Assembly (NCBI RefSeq): GCF_051851555.1
Contig: NZ_JBPDVH010000001.1
Coordinates: forward strand, 434,001-498,000
Direction: 5' to 3'
Length of the DNA: 64,000 bases
DNA from: Lonepinella sp051851555
GTDB lineage: Bacteria > Pseudomonadota > Gammaproteobacteria > Enterobacterales > Pasteurellaceae
Shown here: in pieces, positions 33,948 through 43,309 of the stretch
Numbering within the stretch: the stretch's first letter is position 1
Layout: the number at the start of each line of letters is the position of its first letter
Translations under genes and position numbers: made by a program
Notes under the pieces: model-generated
What the model saw: only the letters and a program-made list of their open reading frames with translations
What the model was told of the DNA's origin: nothing
Database searches by the model: none

Positions 33948-35165
33948 ATGATGAATAAAACGCTCGGCAGTACCTTACTGGTTTCTGGCACCATGATTGG
34001 TGCAGGCATGTTGGCCATGCCATTAACTTCCGCGGGGATCGGTTTTACCTTTACCTTTGTATTATTAGGGATATTATGGTTTCTACTCACATATAGTGCG
34101 TTATTGTTTGTCGAAATTTACCAAACCGCCGAACCCGACGCCGGTATTGGAACCTTGTCTGCTCAGTATTTTGGTAAAGCAGGACGAGTTATTTCTACGG
34201 CGATTTTAATGATTTTCCTCTATGCGTTATTAGCCGCTTATGTCACTGGCGGAGGGAATATTTTAGCTTCTCTTCTTACACAAATCAGTGATAGCGAAAC
34301 CACGTCGAAAATATCCATTGTGCTGTTTACCCTTATTTTTGGAGCCTTTGTTGTTATTGGCACCCGAAGTGTTGATGTAATTAACCGCTTACTTTTTTAT
34401 ATTATGGTGGCTGCATTAGTGTTTGTACTCGTGTTAATGTCGCCGAAAATAAGCGTCGATAACTTAATGGCCATGCCCATTGATAATGCCTTATTAATTT
34501 CTGCTAGCCCAGTATTTTTCACAGCTTTTGGCTTTCACGGCTCCATTCCTAGTTTAAATGCCTATTTAGGTGGAAATGTTAAATCCTTGCGAATCGCTAT
34601 TTTAACCGGTTCTTTTATCACGTTGGTGATTTATATTTTATGGCAACTTTCCACCCATGGGGTGTTAAGTCAGTCGTTATTCTTAGATATTTTACAAAAA
34701 GACCCCACTTTAAATGGCTTAGTCACCGCCACAAAAGAAATAACCGGCAGTCAGGCCATAAGTAACACGGTTAAAATCTTTTCTGCACTAGCATTAATTA
34801 CGTCTTTCCTTGGGGTATCTTTAGGGTTATTTGACTGTATTCACGATTTACTCAAACGCACTTTACATCGTTCTGCGGGGCGAGTGATGTTGGGTCTACT
34901 CACATTTTTACCCCCGATGTTATTTGCGTTATTTTATCCACAAGGCTTTATTTTAGCCTTAAGTTATGCCGGTCAAATGTTCGCCTTTTACGCAGTTGTG
35001 CTACCTGCCGTATTAACTTGGAAAGCTCGCCAAAAATACCCGAATTTACCCTATCGTGTGTTTGGTGGAAATACGCTGTTAATTGTCGTTTCCCTGTTGG
35101 GCGTGATCATTACCTCTATTCCGTTCCTCATTCAAGCGGGATTATTGCCAAATGTTGTTGGGTGA
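33948..35165 (+). CDS. tyrP: Tyrosine-specific transport protein TyrP
   Basis: This 405-residue inner-membrane symporter of the aromatic amino-acid permease family (HAAAP) has about eleven membrane helices. The N-terminal GSTLLVSGTMIGAGMLAMPLTSAGIGF is the family hallmark. FTAFGFHGSIPSLNAYLGGN, WQLSTHGVLSQS, KDPTLNGLV and SFLGVSLGLFDCIHDLLKR follow the E. coli/Haemophilus TyrP sequence. AAGGAAC precedes two in-frame ATGs (33948 and 33951); either may be used. It stands alone, starting 74 bp beyond the right end of the transposon-like unit, so that insertion may have altered its promoter. Confidence 0.9.
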   Translation: MMNKTLGSTLLVSGTMIGAGMLAMPLTSAGIGFTFTFVLLGILWFLLTYSALLFVEIYQTAEPDAGIGTLSAQYFGKAGRVISTAILMIFLYALLAAYVTGGGNILASLLTQISDSETTSKISIVLFTLIFGAFVVIGTRSVDVINRLLFYIMVAALVFVLVLMSPKISVDNLMAMPIDNALLISASPVFFTAFGFHGSIPSLNAYLGGNVKSLRIAILTGSFITLVIYILWQLSTHGVLSQSLFLDILQKDPTLNGLVTATKEITGSQAISNTVKIFSALALITSFLGVSLGLFDCIHDLLKRTLHRSAGRVMLGLLTFLPPMLFALFYPQGFILALSYAGQMFAFYAVVLPAVLTWKARQKYPNLPYRVFGGNTLLIVVSLLGVIITSIPFLIQAGLLPNVVG

Positions 35166-35197
35166 AAGTAGTAGTTTAAACGTCGTGGAATAAAATT

Positions 35198-35234
35198 GTG
35201 CGGTGAAAAATGTTTATTTTTTCACCGCACTTTA
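35198..35234. terminator. Bidirectional terminator between tyrP and the HAD phosphatase gene
   Basis: gtgcggtgaaaaa (35198-35210) pairs with ttttttcaccgcac (about 35217-35230), with A/T runs on both sides. Confidence 0.82.
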
Positions 35235-35247
35235 TTGTATTTGAATG

Positions 35248-36039
35248 CTAATCTATTATAGGAAACTGCGATTCCAACACCAACGCAATCCCATCTTCAT
35301 TATTATTCGCTGTCACTTGCTTGGCGACCTGTTTGATTTCATCTGGCGCATTGCCCATGGCCACACTTAATCCCACATATTGCAACATATCCAAATCATT
35401 AAAATTGTCGCCAAAAGCAATGATTTGCTCGGCTGTAACATTCAATAGGTTTTCCATAAATTGAATCGCTTTGGCTTTGGTGGCTGCTTTGTTCATCATT
35501 TCAAGGTATTCCGGTTTGGAACAATGAATACTTAAGTGCGGGAAATTTTGCTTAAGTTTTTGTTCTAATCGTTGAATCTTTTCGGCGTCGCCCATTACCA
35601 AAATTTTATGCACCTCAGTTAAATCTTTTGGTGCCAATTCCGCTTGTAAACCGGTAATTTGGCTTTCTTGCAATGTCCAAGGATGGCTTAAATCGTTGCT
35701 AAACCAATTTAATCCAGCATAATGATTAATGGATAAATCGGCATAATCCGCTAAAATTTGATTAAGTAATCTCAGATCATTTTGCTCAATAAGTACGCTA
35801 TAAAGTGCGGTTAAATTTTTATCTAAAATTAATGCGCCGCTATAACAAATCATGGCTTGCTCGGTTTGTAATTGATGAATGTAAGGCGTAATAGCATAGG
35901 GTGGGCGTGCTGAAACTGGAATAAAAGGAATACCTTGCTTTATTACGGCTTTAATTGCCTGTTCTGTTCTTGGGGTGATTTGATGTTGGTCATTTAATAA
36001 AGTACCATCAATGTCACTGAAAACGGCGTGGTATAACAT
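35248..36039 (-). CDS. Cof-type HAD-superfamily phosphatase
   Basis: This 263-residue cytoplasmic hydrolase is of the HAD IIB (Cof/YidA) subfamily. Motif I is FSDIDGTLLNDQHQIT with the nucleophile aspartate, motif II IPVSAR, motif III the lysine in NKATKAKAIQFM, and motif IV IIAFGDNFNDLDML. These enzymes dephosphorylate sugar phosphates or pyridoxal phosphate, often with broad range. The start has AAAGGAG. It lies between tyrP and the end of the ATP synthase operon with separate terminators on both sides. Confidence 0.85.
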   Translation of the reverse strand: MLYHAVFSDIDGTLLNDQHQITPRTEQAIKAVIKQGIPFIPVSARPPYAITPYIHQLQTEQAMICYSGALILDKNLTALYSVLIEQNDLRLLNQILADYADLSINHYAGLNWFSNDLSHPWTLQESQITGLQAELAPKDLTEVHKILVMGDAEKIQRLEQKLKQNFPHLSIHCSKPEYLEMMNKAATKAKAIQFMENLLNVTAEQIIAFGDNFNDLDMLQYVGLSVAMGNAPDEIKQVAKQVTANNNEDGIALVLESQFPIID

Positions 36040-36091
36040 GGCGACTCCTTTGTTATTAATGCTATTTTAATTTACCATTTTTTGAAAAAAA

Positions 36092-36116
36092 GAAAACCGC
36101 CCTAAGGCGGTTTTTC
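36092..36116 (-). terminator. Terminator of the atp operon
   Basis: aaaaccgccc (36093 onwards) pairs with ggcggttttt (to 36115), and a T-rich run follows on the minus strand. Confidence 0.85.
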
Positions 36117-36131
36117 ATATCATCTTAACAA

Positions 36132-36560
36132 TTAACGACCATTTTTCGTTAATTTTTCCGTTAATTCGTAAGCACGTAATTTGGCAAGTTCTTGCGATAA
36201 CTTAGCGACCATTAATTCATGGTTGGCATCTCCAGATTTTGCCACAATATTTTCTTCTGCTTTGCGTTTCGCATTCAAGATACGATCTTGGTCTAACTCA
36301 TCACCACGAATAGCGACATCTGCTAACACAGTAACGATATTAGGTTGGACTTCTAAAAATCCCCCAGACACATAGATAACATCTTCGCTATCATTTTCAA
36401 GGGTGAATTTTACAATCCCTGGTTTAATCGCTGTCATTAAAGGGGTGTGATTGGCTAAAATCCCTAATTCCCCTTCAATACCACTTGCTTGAACGCTTTT
36501 TACCGCACCTTCGAAGATTTTTTTCTCCGCACTCACGATAATTAAGTTAAATGTTGCCAT
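36132..36560 (-). CDS. atpC: ATP synthase epsilon subunit
   Basis: This 142-residue subunit of the F1 stalk regulates hydrolysis. MATFNLIIVSAEKKIFEGAVKSVQASGIEGELGILANHTPLM is the beta-sandwich N-terminus, and GFLEVQPNIVTVLADVAIR leads to the helical C-terminal domain. The ATG at 36560 has GGAG at seven bases, so the five extra codons upstream are not used. It is the last gene of the operon. Confidence 0.95.
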   Translation of the reverse strand: MATFNLIIVSAEKKIFEGAVKSVQASGIEGELGILANHTPLMTAIKPGIVKFTLENDSEDVIYVSGGFLEVQPNIVTVLADVAIRGDELDQDRILNAKRKAEENIVAKSGDANHELMVAKLSQELAKLRAYELTEKLTKNGR

Positions 36561-36596
36561 TTTGATCTCCTTCAATCTGGTAATCAGTTGAAGTGA

Positions 36597-37970
36597 TTAC
36601 ATATTTTTCGCTTTTTCAACAACTTCATCGATTGAACCTACCATATAGAACGCTTGTTCCGGAATATGGTCGTATTCACCATCAAGAATACCTTTGAAGC
36701 CACGAATCGTATCTTTTAATGACACATATTTACCAGGTGAACCGGTAAATACTTCCGCTACGAAGAATGGTTGTGATAAGAAACGTTCGATTTTACGTGC
36801 CCGTGCGACCACTAATTTATCATCTTCGGAAAGTTCGTCCATACCAAGGATGGCAATAATATCTTTCAATTCTTTGTAACGTTGTAAGATACCTTGCACA
36901 CCACGTGCCACATTGTAGTGTTCTTCACCGACCACTAATGGATCGAGTTGACGTGATGTAGAATCTAATGGGTCAACCGCAGGGTAAATACCGAGTGATG
37001 CGATATTACGGCTTAATACCACAGTGGAGTCCAAGTGAGCGAACGTAGTTGCTGGCGATGGGTCAGTTAAGTCATCGGCTGGTACATACACCGCTTGCAC
37101 AGAGGTGATAGACCCTGTTTTGGTAGAAGTAATACGTTCTTGCAATACCCCCATTTCTTCCGCCAAGGTTGGCTGATAACCTACCGCAGATGGCATACGG
37201 CCTAACAACGCTGATACTTCTGTCCCTGCAAGGGTATAACGATAGATGTTATCCACGAAGAATAATACATCACGGCCTTCATCACGGAATTTTTCCGCCA
37301 TGGTTAAACCGGTTAATGCCACACGTAGACGGTTGCCTGGTGGCTCATTCATTTGACCATAAACGAGTGATACTTTATCCAACACGTTAGATTCGGTCAT
37401 TTCGTGGTAGAAGTCATTCCCCTCACGAGTCCGCTCACCCACACCGGCGAATACAGAGTAACCTGAGTGTTCTATCGCAATATTACGGATTAACTCCATC
37501 ATATTCACGGTTTTACCTACACCCGCACCACCGAATAAACCCACTTTACCACCCTTAGCGAATGGACAAATTAAGTCGATAACCTTAATCCCTGTTTCTA
37601 ACAATTCTGTACTGTTAGATTGGTCTTCGTAACTTGGTGCCGCACGGTGGATGGCCCAGTTTTCTTCCGCACCAATGTCACCTTTTTCATCAATCGGCTC
37701 ACCCAGCACGTTCATAATACGTCCTAAGGTTTTCACACCCACTGGCACAGAAATCGGATGACCTGTGTTTTCTACTTTTAAACCACGTTTTAAACCATCA
37801 GATGAACCGAGTGCAATACAACGTACCACACCGCCACCTAATTGTTGTTGTACTTCAAGGGTTAAACCTGATTCCACTTTTAAGGCATCATAAACCTTTG
37901 GTACGCCGTCTTGTGGGAATTCAACGTCGATTACCGCACCGATAATCTGTACAATTTTTCCTGCTGACAT
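36597..37970 (-). CDS. atpD: ATP synthase beta subunit
   Basis: This is the catalytic F1 subunit, 457 residues. Walker A is GGAGVGKTV in GKVGLFGGAGVGKTVNMMEL, Walker B ALTGLTMAEKFRDEGRDVLFFVDNIYRY, with the catalytic glutamate in GVGERTREGNDF. The C-terminus ending GSIDEVVEKAKNM is typical. The ATG at 37970 has GGAG upstream (GGAGAACAGGTA) and gives MSAGKIVQIIGAVIDVEFP, the normal N-terminus; an open frame upstream reaches 38015 and runs into atpG. Confidence 0.97.
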   Translation of the reverse strand: MSAGKIVQIIGAVIDVEFPQDGVPKVYDALKVESGLTLEVQQQLGGGVVRCIALGSSDGLKRGLKVENTGHPISVPVGVKTLGRIMNVLGEPIDEKGDIGAEENWAIHRAAPSYEDQSNSTELLETGIKVIDLICPFAKGGKVGLFGGAGVGKTVNMMELIRNIAIEHSGYSVFAGVGERTREGNDFYHEMTESNVLDKVSLVYGQMNEPPGNRLRVALTGLTMAEKFRDEGRDVLFFVDNIYRYTLAGTEVSALLGRMPSAVGYQPTLAEEMGVLQERITSTKTGSITSVQAVYVPADDLTDPSPATTFAHLDSTVVLSRNIASLGIYPAVDPLDSTSRQLDPLVVGEEHYNVARGVQGILQRYKELKDIIAILGMDELSEDDKLVVARARKIERFLSQPFFVAEVFTGSPGKYVSLKDTIRGFKGILDGEYDHIPEQAFYMVGSIDEVVEKAKNM

Positions 37971-37983
37971 TACCTGTTCTCCA

Positions 37984-38853
37984 TTAAATCGCTGCTGCAC
38001 CAGCAACAATTTCATTTAATTCATTTGTGATACTTGCTTGGCGAGCTTTGTTATACACCAACTGCAAGTCATTGATTAAATTCCCTGCATTGTCTGTTGC
38101 TGCTTTCATCGCCACCATTCGAGCCGCTTGTTCTGAAGCTAAATTATCAACCACTGCTTGATATACTTGAGATTCTAAATAACGTACCAATAAGCTATCT
38201 AATAGCACTTTTGGATCCGGTTCGTAAATATAATCCCAAACATTTTGTCTTTCGCCTAATTTATCAGTTTCTAATTCTGGTAATGGCACAAGCTGTTGGT
38301 AAACTGGTTTTTGCGACATGGTATTAACAAACTTATTGTAGGCTATATAAATAGCATCAAGTTCGCCATTACGGTAGGCATCAATCATACCGTTTACCAC
38401 GCCCAATAAATCTTCTAATACAGGGTTATCGCCCAAACCAGAATGTTGTCCTCGCACTTTCAACCCAAGAGAACGGAAAAAGCCAATCCCTTTTGAGCCG
38501 ATTAAACCGAGCTCAACGGTGACGCCTTTTTCTTTCCATTGTTTGATTTCGTTAAGTGCGGTCTTAAATAAATTAATATTTAAGCCACCGCACATACCAC
38601 GATCAGTTGAAATCACAAGGATACCGACTTTCTTAATGTCACGTTGACTTAAGAAAGGGTGTTTATAACCAACGGTTGCTTTAGACACGTGACTGATAAC
38701 ATTTCTAATGGTTTCAGAATAAGGGCGAGATGCTGCCATCCGATCTTGCGTTTTACGCATTTTCGATGTGGCGACCATTTCCATTGCCTTGGTAATTTTT
38801 TGTGTACTTTGTACACTGGCAATTTTGGTTTTTATCTCTTTTCCACCAGCCAT
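37984..38853 (-). CDS. atpG: ATP synthase gamma subunit
   Basis: This 289-residue rotor shaft of F1 has an N-terminal helix, AGGKEIKTKIASVQSTQKITKAMEMVATSKM. The central Rossmann-like part holds VLVISTDRGMCGGLNINLFK, and the C-terminal helix AARMVAMKAATDNAGNLINDLQLVYNKARQASITNELNEIV packs against the first to form the coiled coil. GGAG precedes the start. The position between atpA and atpD is canonical. Confidence 0.97.
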   Translation of the reverse strand: MAGGKEIKTKIASVQSTQKITKAMEMVATSKMRKTQDRMAASRPYSETIRNVISHVSKATVGYKHPFLSQRDIKKVGILVISTDRGMCGGLNINLFKTALNEIKQWKEKGVTVELGLIGSKGIGFFRSLGLKVRGQHSGLGDNPVLEDLLGVVNGMIDAYRNGELDAIYIAYNKFVNTMSQKPVYQQLVPLPELETDKLGERQNVWDYIYEPDPKVLLDSLLVRYLESQVYQAVVDNLASEQAARMVAMKAATDNAGNLINDLQLVYNKARQASITNELNEIVAGAAAI

Positions 38854-38882
38854 GTTAATTCTCCGTTTCCGTCTTTAAGCTA

Positions 38883-40424
38883 TTACCACGCATTATTTGC
38901 TTTGAAACTATCTAAAATGCCTTTTAACTGGTCTTTAATTTCATCATTATAGTTGCCTGATTTATTCAACTCTTGCATAAAGTCGGCATATTGACGATGA
39001 GCATAATCTAAAAGTGCGGTTTCAAAACTGGCAATTTTATTGAGTTCCACATCTTCTAAATAACCAAATTCAACGGCAAATAACACTAATGCTTGTTCCG
39101 CTACGCTTAACGGTGCATATTGTTTTTGTTTCAATAATTCAGTGACTTTTTCACCGTGGGATAATTGTTTACGAGTAGCATCATCTAAATCTGATGCAAA
39201 CTGTGCAAACGCCGCTAATTCACGGTATTGTGCTAGTGCGGTACGAATACCCCCAGCCAATTTTTTCACCACTTTGGTTTGTGCTGCACCACCCACACGA
39301 GAAACCGAAATACCTGGGTTGACCGCAGGGCGAATCCCTGAGTTAAACAAGTTAGATTCTAAGAAAATCTGACCATCGGTAATGGAAATCACGTTAGTTG
39401 GTACGAACGCTGACACGTCCCCTGCTTGGGTTTCAATGATAGGAAGTGCGGTTAAAGAACCGGTTTTTCCTTTCACTTCGCCTTTAGTGAAACGTTCTAC
39501 ATAATCGGCATTAACACGAGATGCACGCTCTAACAAACGGCTGTGCAAATAGAACACATCACCCGGATAGGCTTCACGACCCGGTGGACGACGAAGTAAT
39601 AACGAAATTTGACGATAGGCTACCGCTTGTTTGGATAAATCATCATAAATGATTAACGCATCTTCACCACGATCACGGAAATATTCCCCCATGGCACAAC
39701 CGGCATAAGGAGCCAAATATTGTAATGCGGCAGATTCAGATGCGGACGCAACAACCACGATAGTGTTGGCTAACGCACCATGTTCTTCTAATTTACGCAC
39801 CACATTGGCAATAGTAGATGCTTTTTGACCAATCGCCACATAAATACATTTAATGCCTGAATCACGTTGGTTAATGATCGCATCAATCGCCAAAGCGGTT
39901 TTACCGGTTTGACGGTCACCGATAATCAACTCACGTTGACCACGACCGATTGGTACCATGGAGTCCACCGCTTTATAACCGGTTTGAACAGGTTGATCCA
40001 CGGATTGGCGGTCGATAACCCCAGGGGCAATCACTTCTACTGGTGAGAAACCGTCATTTTCGATTTCACCTTTACCGTCAATCGGTTCACCTAAGGTGTT
40101 GACCACACGGCCTAATAAACCACGACCTACGGGTACTTCAAGGATACGGCCAGTACATTGCACTTCCACACCTTCGGCTAAATCCGCATAAGGCCCCATG
40201 ACCACCGCACCAACGGAATCACGTTCCAAGTTTAATGCCATCGCAAAACGGTTATCAGGTAAGGCAATCATCTCACCTTGCATTACATCACTTAAACCGT
40301 GAATACGGATAATCCCATCACTCACGGAAACGATTGTCCCAGTGTTGCGAGCCTCGCTCACCACATCAAATTGGGCAATACGTTTTTTAATCAATTCACT
40401 AATTTCTGTTGAATTTAGTTGCAT
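38883..40424 (-). CDS. atpA: ATP synthase alpha subunit
   Basis: This non-catalytic nucleotide-binding subunit of F1 has 513 residues. Walker A is GDRQTGKTA in RELIIGDRQTGKTALAIDAI, and the alpha signature PGISVSRVGGAAQT is present. The N-terminal QLNSTEISELIKKRI interacts with the delta subunit. AGAGGAAT precedes the ATG. Its end is separated from atpG by 29 bp. Confidence 0.97.
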   Translation of the reverse strand: MQLNSTEISELIKKRIAQFDVVSEARNTGTIVSVSDGIIRIHGLSDVMQGEMIALPDNRFAMALNLERDSVGAVVMGPYADLAEGVEVQCTGRILEVPVGRGLLGRVVNTLGEPIDGKGEIENDGFSPVEVIAPGVIDRQSVDQPVQTGYKAVDSMVPIGRGQRELIIGDRQTGKTALAIDAIINQRDSGIKCIYVAIGQKASTIANVVRKLEEHGALANTIVVVASASESAALQYLAPYAGCAMGEYFRDRGEDALIIYDDLSKQAVAYRQISLLLRRPPGREAYPGDVFYLHSRLLERASRVNADYVERFTKGEVKGKTGSLTALPIIETQAGDVSAFVPTNVISITDGQIFLESNLFNSGIRPAVNPGISVSRVGGAAQTKVVKKLAGGIRTALAQYRELAAFAQFASDLDDATRKQLSHGEKVTELLKQKQYAPLSVAEQALVLFAVEFGYLEDVELNKIASFETALLDYAHRQYADFMQELNKSGNYNDEIKDQLKGILDSFKANNAW

Positions 40425-40439
40425 TTTGAATTCCTCTTA

Positions 40440-40985
40440 TCATTGCAATTCGTTAGCTAAACGATCTAGCTGACCACGACTTGAACCGTCAATCACAAAA
40501 TCGTCAGTACGAATGATAACCCCTGCAATCAGTGAGCTATCCACACTGCAATTTAATTTCACTTTACGAGCCAGTCTTTTTTCCATTGCAGCGACAATTT
40601 TTTGTTGTTGCGTTGCACTTAATGGTTGAGCCGAAATGGCTTGAACTTCCGTGGTTGCATTATGTTCTTCCACATAATGTTGAAATTCATCAAATACAGC
40701 TGGAAGTGCCGTTAATCGCTTATTTTCAGCCATTAACCGAATCAGATTTTGCCCATATTGATCAAGTTGTTCGCCACAAATTGAAATCACCGTATCAGCG
40801 ACTTTTTTGGCAGAAAAAGAACTGCTTAAAAAAGATTGCACCTGTTCATTTTCAGCCACCTGTGCAGCAAAACCGAGCATTTCTGCCCATTTTTGCACCG
40901 CACTTTTATCGGTTGCTGATTGTTCAACGGCAAAATCAAATGCTGCTTTGGCATAAGGGCGAGCTATCGTAGTTAATTCTGACAT
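40440..40985 (-). CDS. atpH: ATP synthase delta subunit
   Basis: This peripheral-stalk subunit tethers F1 to the b dimer. The protein of about 181 residues starts MSELTTIARPYAKAAFDFAVEQ, the family N-terminus, and ends VDSSLIAGVIIRTDDFVIDGSSRGQLDRLANEL, the diagnostic C-terminal block. I use the ATG at 40985; the frame opens nine codons earlier (41012) but that would overlap atpF. The gene order F-H-A is as in E. coli. Confidence 0.95.
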   Translation of the reverse strand: MSELTTIARPYAKAAFDFAVEQSATDKSAVQKWAEMLGFAAQVAENEQVQSFLSSSFSAKKVADTVISICGEQLDQYGQNLIRLMAENKRLTALPAVFDEFQHYVEEHNATTEVQAISAQPLSATQQQKIVAAMEKRLARKVKLNCSVDSSLIAGVIIRTDDFVIDGSSRGQLDRLANELQ

Positions 40986-40998
40986 AAGCTCAACCTTC

Positions 40999-41469
40999 CT
41001 ATAATTCTGCAACTAACTTATCAATAATGTCACTGTTGGCCGCCTCATCAATGGTACGACCGACAATTTTCTCTGCACCTGCAATGGCAAGTGAAGCCAC
41101 TTTCACACGTAATTCTTCTTGTACACGTTTACGCTCAGATTCCACTTCTGCATAACCTTGTTCAATAATTTTGGCTTTCAAGGTTTCCGCTTCCGCTTTC
41201 ACTTCTTCTAGCACTTCATTACGGCGTTTATTGGCTAAATCGATAATTTCTTGTGCTTGTAACTTGGCTTTAGAAATTTCTTCTTCCGCTAATACTTTCG
41301 TATCGGCTTGCTCTTTTTTAGCGGCTTCGGCAGACGCTAACGCATTAGCAATACTCGCCTGACGATCTTCAATCGCTTTAATGAGCGGTGGCCAAACATA
41401 TTTCATGCAGAACATCACAAAAAGTGCGAACGCAATAAGTTGACCAATTAATGTTGCATTTAAATTCAC
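40999..41469 (-). CDS. atpF: ATP synthase b subunit
   Basis: This 156-residue stator stalk subunit has one N-terminal membrane helix (NATLIGQLIAFALFVMFCMKYVW) and a long charged coiled coil from about residue 30 to 140 that dimerises. The WPPLIKAIEDRQASIANALASAE hinge is conserved. The start codon is GTG (41469), preceded by a strong AGGAGG, so the rare codon is offset by a good ribosome site. Confidence 0.96.
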   Translation of the reverse strand: MNLNATLIGQLIAFALFVMFCMKYVWPPLIKAIEDRQASIANALASAEAAKKEQADTKVLAEEEISKAKLQAQEIIDLANKRRNEVLEEVKAEAETLKAKIIEQGYAEVESERKRVQEELRVKVASLAIAGAEKIVGRTIDEAANSDIIDKLVAEL

Positions 41470-41542
41470 AACGCCCTCCTACAAAAAAGTCGGTTACGTT
41501 ATTTCGTCAAAATCCGAAATAACCCTAAATTTCAAGCCCGAC

Positions 41543-41797
41543 TTATTTTAATAAATCAATGAACGGGTTTGCGAAGATGAAAAGTAATGAAATACCCACA
41601 GCAATCATTGCGATCGCATCTAAAAGACCAGCAACGATAAACATTTTCGTTTGTAAGCTGCTGGCTAATTCAGGCTGACGAGCAGAAGATTCTAAGAATT
41701 TACCGCCTAAAATCGCAAAGCCAATAGCTGTACCTAGTGCAGCAAAGGCTAATAAGATTGATGCACCAATGATTGTTGCTGTAATTACAGATTCCAT
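41543..41797 (-). CDS. atpE: ATP synthase c subunit
   Basis: This is the rotor-ring proteolipid, 84 residues with two membrane helices. The first has the glycine-rich ring motif [17 protein letters not shown]. The second, [21 protein letters not shown], carries the proton-binding aspartate. The polar loop [10 protein letters not shown] follows family form. I start at the second ATG (41797), because GGAG lies seven bases upstream of it; the first ATG at 41809 overlaps that site. Confidence 0.96.
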
Positions 41798-41864
41798 AAT
41801 GTTCTCCATTAAAAGATTGATAAATAAGCCCGAAGGCTAGGTTAAGTTAAAAAGAAATTTTCGT

Positions 41865-42656
41865 TTAATGATCCGCTTTGTTATAAGCAATACTCAAATA
41901 AACAATCGTTAACATCATAAAGATGAATGCTTGTAAAGTAATCACCAATATATGAAAAATCGCCCACACTAAATGTAATGGGATGCCTAATGCTTGTAAG
42001 GCAAAATTATCTGCCATATACATCACGGCAATCAAAATAAAGATCAATTCACCGGCATACATGTTACCAAACAAACGGAACGCTAAAGAAATCGGTTTAG
42101 CTAATAACGTAACGGTTTCAAGAATAAAGTTAACCGGAATAAATGCCCAATGATTGAAAGGGTGGAGTGTATATTCCTTGACTAACCCATTGAAACCTTT
42201 TGATTTCACGGTATAAAATAGGATTAAACAGAATACACAAATTGACATCCCCAAAGTGGCACTAATATCGGCAGTGGGTACAGCACGTAAATGATGAACG
42301 CCGACTAAATTAGCAAACTGCGGTAGAAAATCCACTGGAATTAAGTCAATGGCATTCATGATGAATACCCAACAGAAAATGGTTAAGGCGAGTGGGGCAA
42401 TGGCATTACGTGGGCCATGAAAATTATCTTTGACTAAACCGTCCACCCACTCAATCACAATTTCCACAAAACATTGTAGTTTACCCGGCACGCCTGTGGT
42501 GGCTTTTTTCGCTACTTTTGAAAAAACAAACAGGAAAATCGCACCCGAAATAAGTGAGAAAAGCAGCGTATCTAAATGCACCGCCCAAAAACCGTCCCCA
42601 GATGAAAGGAAACTTAAATGGTGACTAATATAATCAGCAGTAGTTAAATTTGACAT
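41865..42656 (-). CDS. atpB: ATP synthase a subunit
   Basis: This is the proton-channel stator of the F0 sector, 263 residues with five or six membrane helices. LLAKPISLAFRLFGNMYAGELIFILIAV contains the essential arginine, and LGIPLHLVWAIFHILVITLQAFIFMMLTIVYLSIA forms the last helices. MNAIDLIPVDFLP matches the conserved loop. It follows atpI and precedes atpE, the standard order. Confidence 0.96.
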   Translation of the reverse strand: MSNLTTADYISHHLSFLSSGDGFWAVHLDTLLFSLISGAIFLFVFSKVAKKATTGVPGKLQCFVEIVIEWVDGLVKDNFHGPRNAIAPLALTIFCWVFIMNAIDLIPVDFLPQFANLVGVHHLRAVPTADISATLGMSICVFCLILFYTVKSKGFNGLVKEYTLHPFNHWAFIPVNFILETVTLLAKPISLAFRLFGNMYAGELIFILIAVMYMADNFALQALGIPLHLVWAIFHILVITLQAFIFMMLTIVYLSIAYNKADH

Positions 42657-42681
42657 ATCAATAAAACCTTTCTGTAAATGA

Positions 42682-43074
42682 TCAATGACGTTGTTTAAAT
42701 ATATTCAAAACCAAAGGCAGCAGACTATTTAAGAGAATAGCCACAAAAAAGCCGACAAAAAAAGTAAACTGATTATTGGTTATTAAATACTTGATTGATA
42801 TAACGATTAAAAGCATAACAAACAAGAATTTTATGGCTTCAAGGCTATAAAATAAGGTTGTTTTTATGGGTTTGTTGTTGTTTTTGGCATAAGATAACGC
42901 CAAAAACATCACCACAAAACTGGGTATCAAAACAACCAAATAGCCGAAACTAAATGCGTAAGCCATCGGTTTATCAAAATAACATAACAGCAAAAAAGCA
43001 ATAATAAGCACGGTTAATTCTGCAATATATACTTTTTTATACAAATTTTGAGCTTGTTGTAACACAGCCGACAT
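42682..43074 (-). CDS. atpI: ATP synthase-associated protein AtpI
   Basis: This small (130-residue) membrane protein has four hydrophobic segments and leads the atp operon. AtpI assists assembly of the c-ring and is dispensable. Sequence conservation in this family is weak, so the assignment rests on position (25 bp before atpB), size and membrane pattern such as FSFGYLVVLIPSFVVMFLALSYA. No clear Shine-Dalgarno is visible. Confidence 0.85.
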   Translation of the reverse strand: MSAVLQQAQNLYKKVYIAELTVLIIAFLLLCYFDKPMAYAFSFGYLVVLIPSFVVMFLALSYAKNNNKPIKTTLFYSLEAIKFLFVMLLIVISIKYLITNNQFTFFVGFFVAILLNSLLPLVLNIFKQRH

Positions 43075-43242
43075 TATTTACGCCCAGTAAAGTCTAAAAA
43101 ATATTCAAACAGACAAACGCCTGAAAGCTCCTGAATTATCACCTATAAAGGCTTTTATTGCAATCAATTACGCAGTAAAAATCGGACAAGATCAAAATTT
43201 TGTTAGATTGATCACAGTTTTTAAATAGAATTGTGTTTTTTT
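43075..43242 (-). promoter_or_regulatory. atp operon upstream region
   Basis: This gene-free stretch must hold the atp promoter. It is AT-rich; ttgatcacag near 43208 resembles half of a CRP or FNR site, but I cannot place firm -35/-10 boxes. Confidence 0.35.
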
Positions 43243-43286
43243 AAAGCAAAAACAATCCCATCTCGTTATTTGATCGAGATGGGATA
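43243..43286 (-). terminator. Terminator of the Slam gene
   Basis: atcccatctcg (about 43255-43265) pairs with cgagatgggat (43275-43285), and the minus strand runs into TGTTTTT. Confidence 0.82.
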
Positions 43287-43309
43287 ATATAAATAATAGA
43301 CTAAATTAA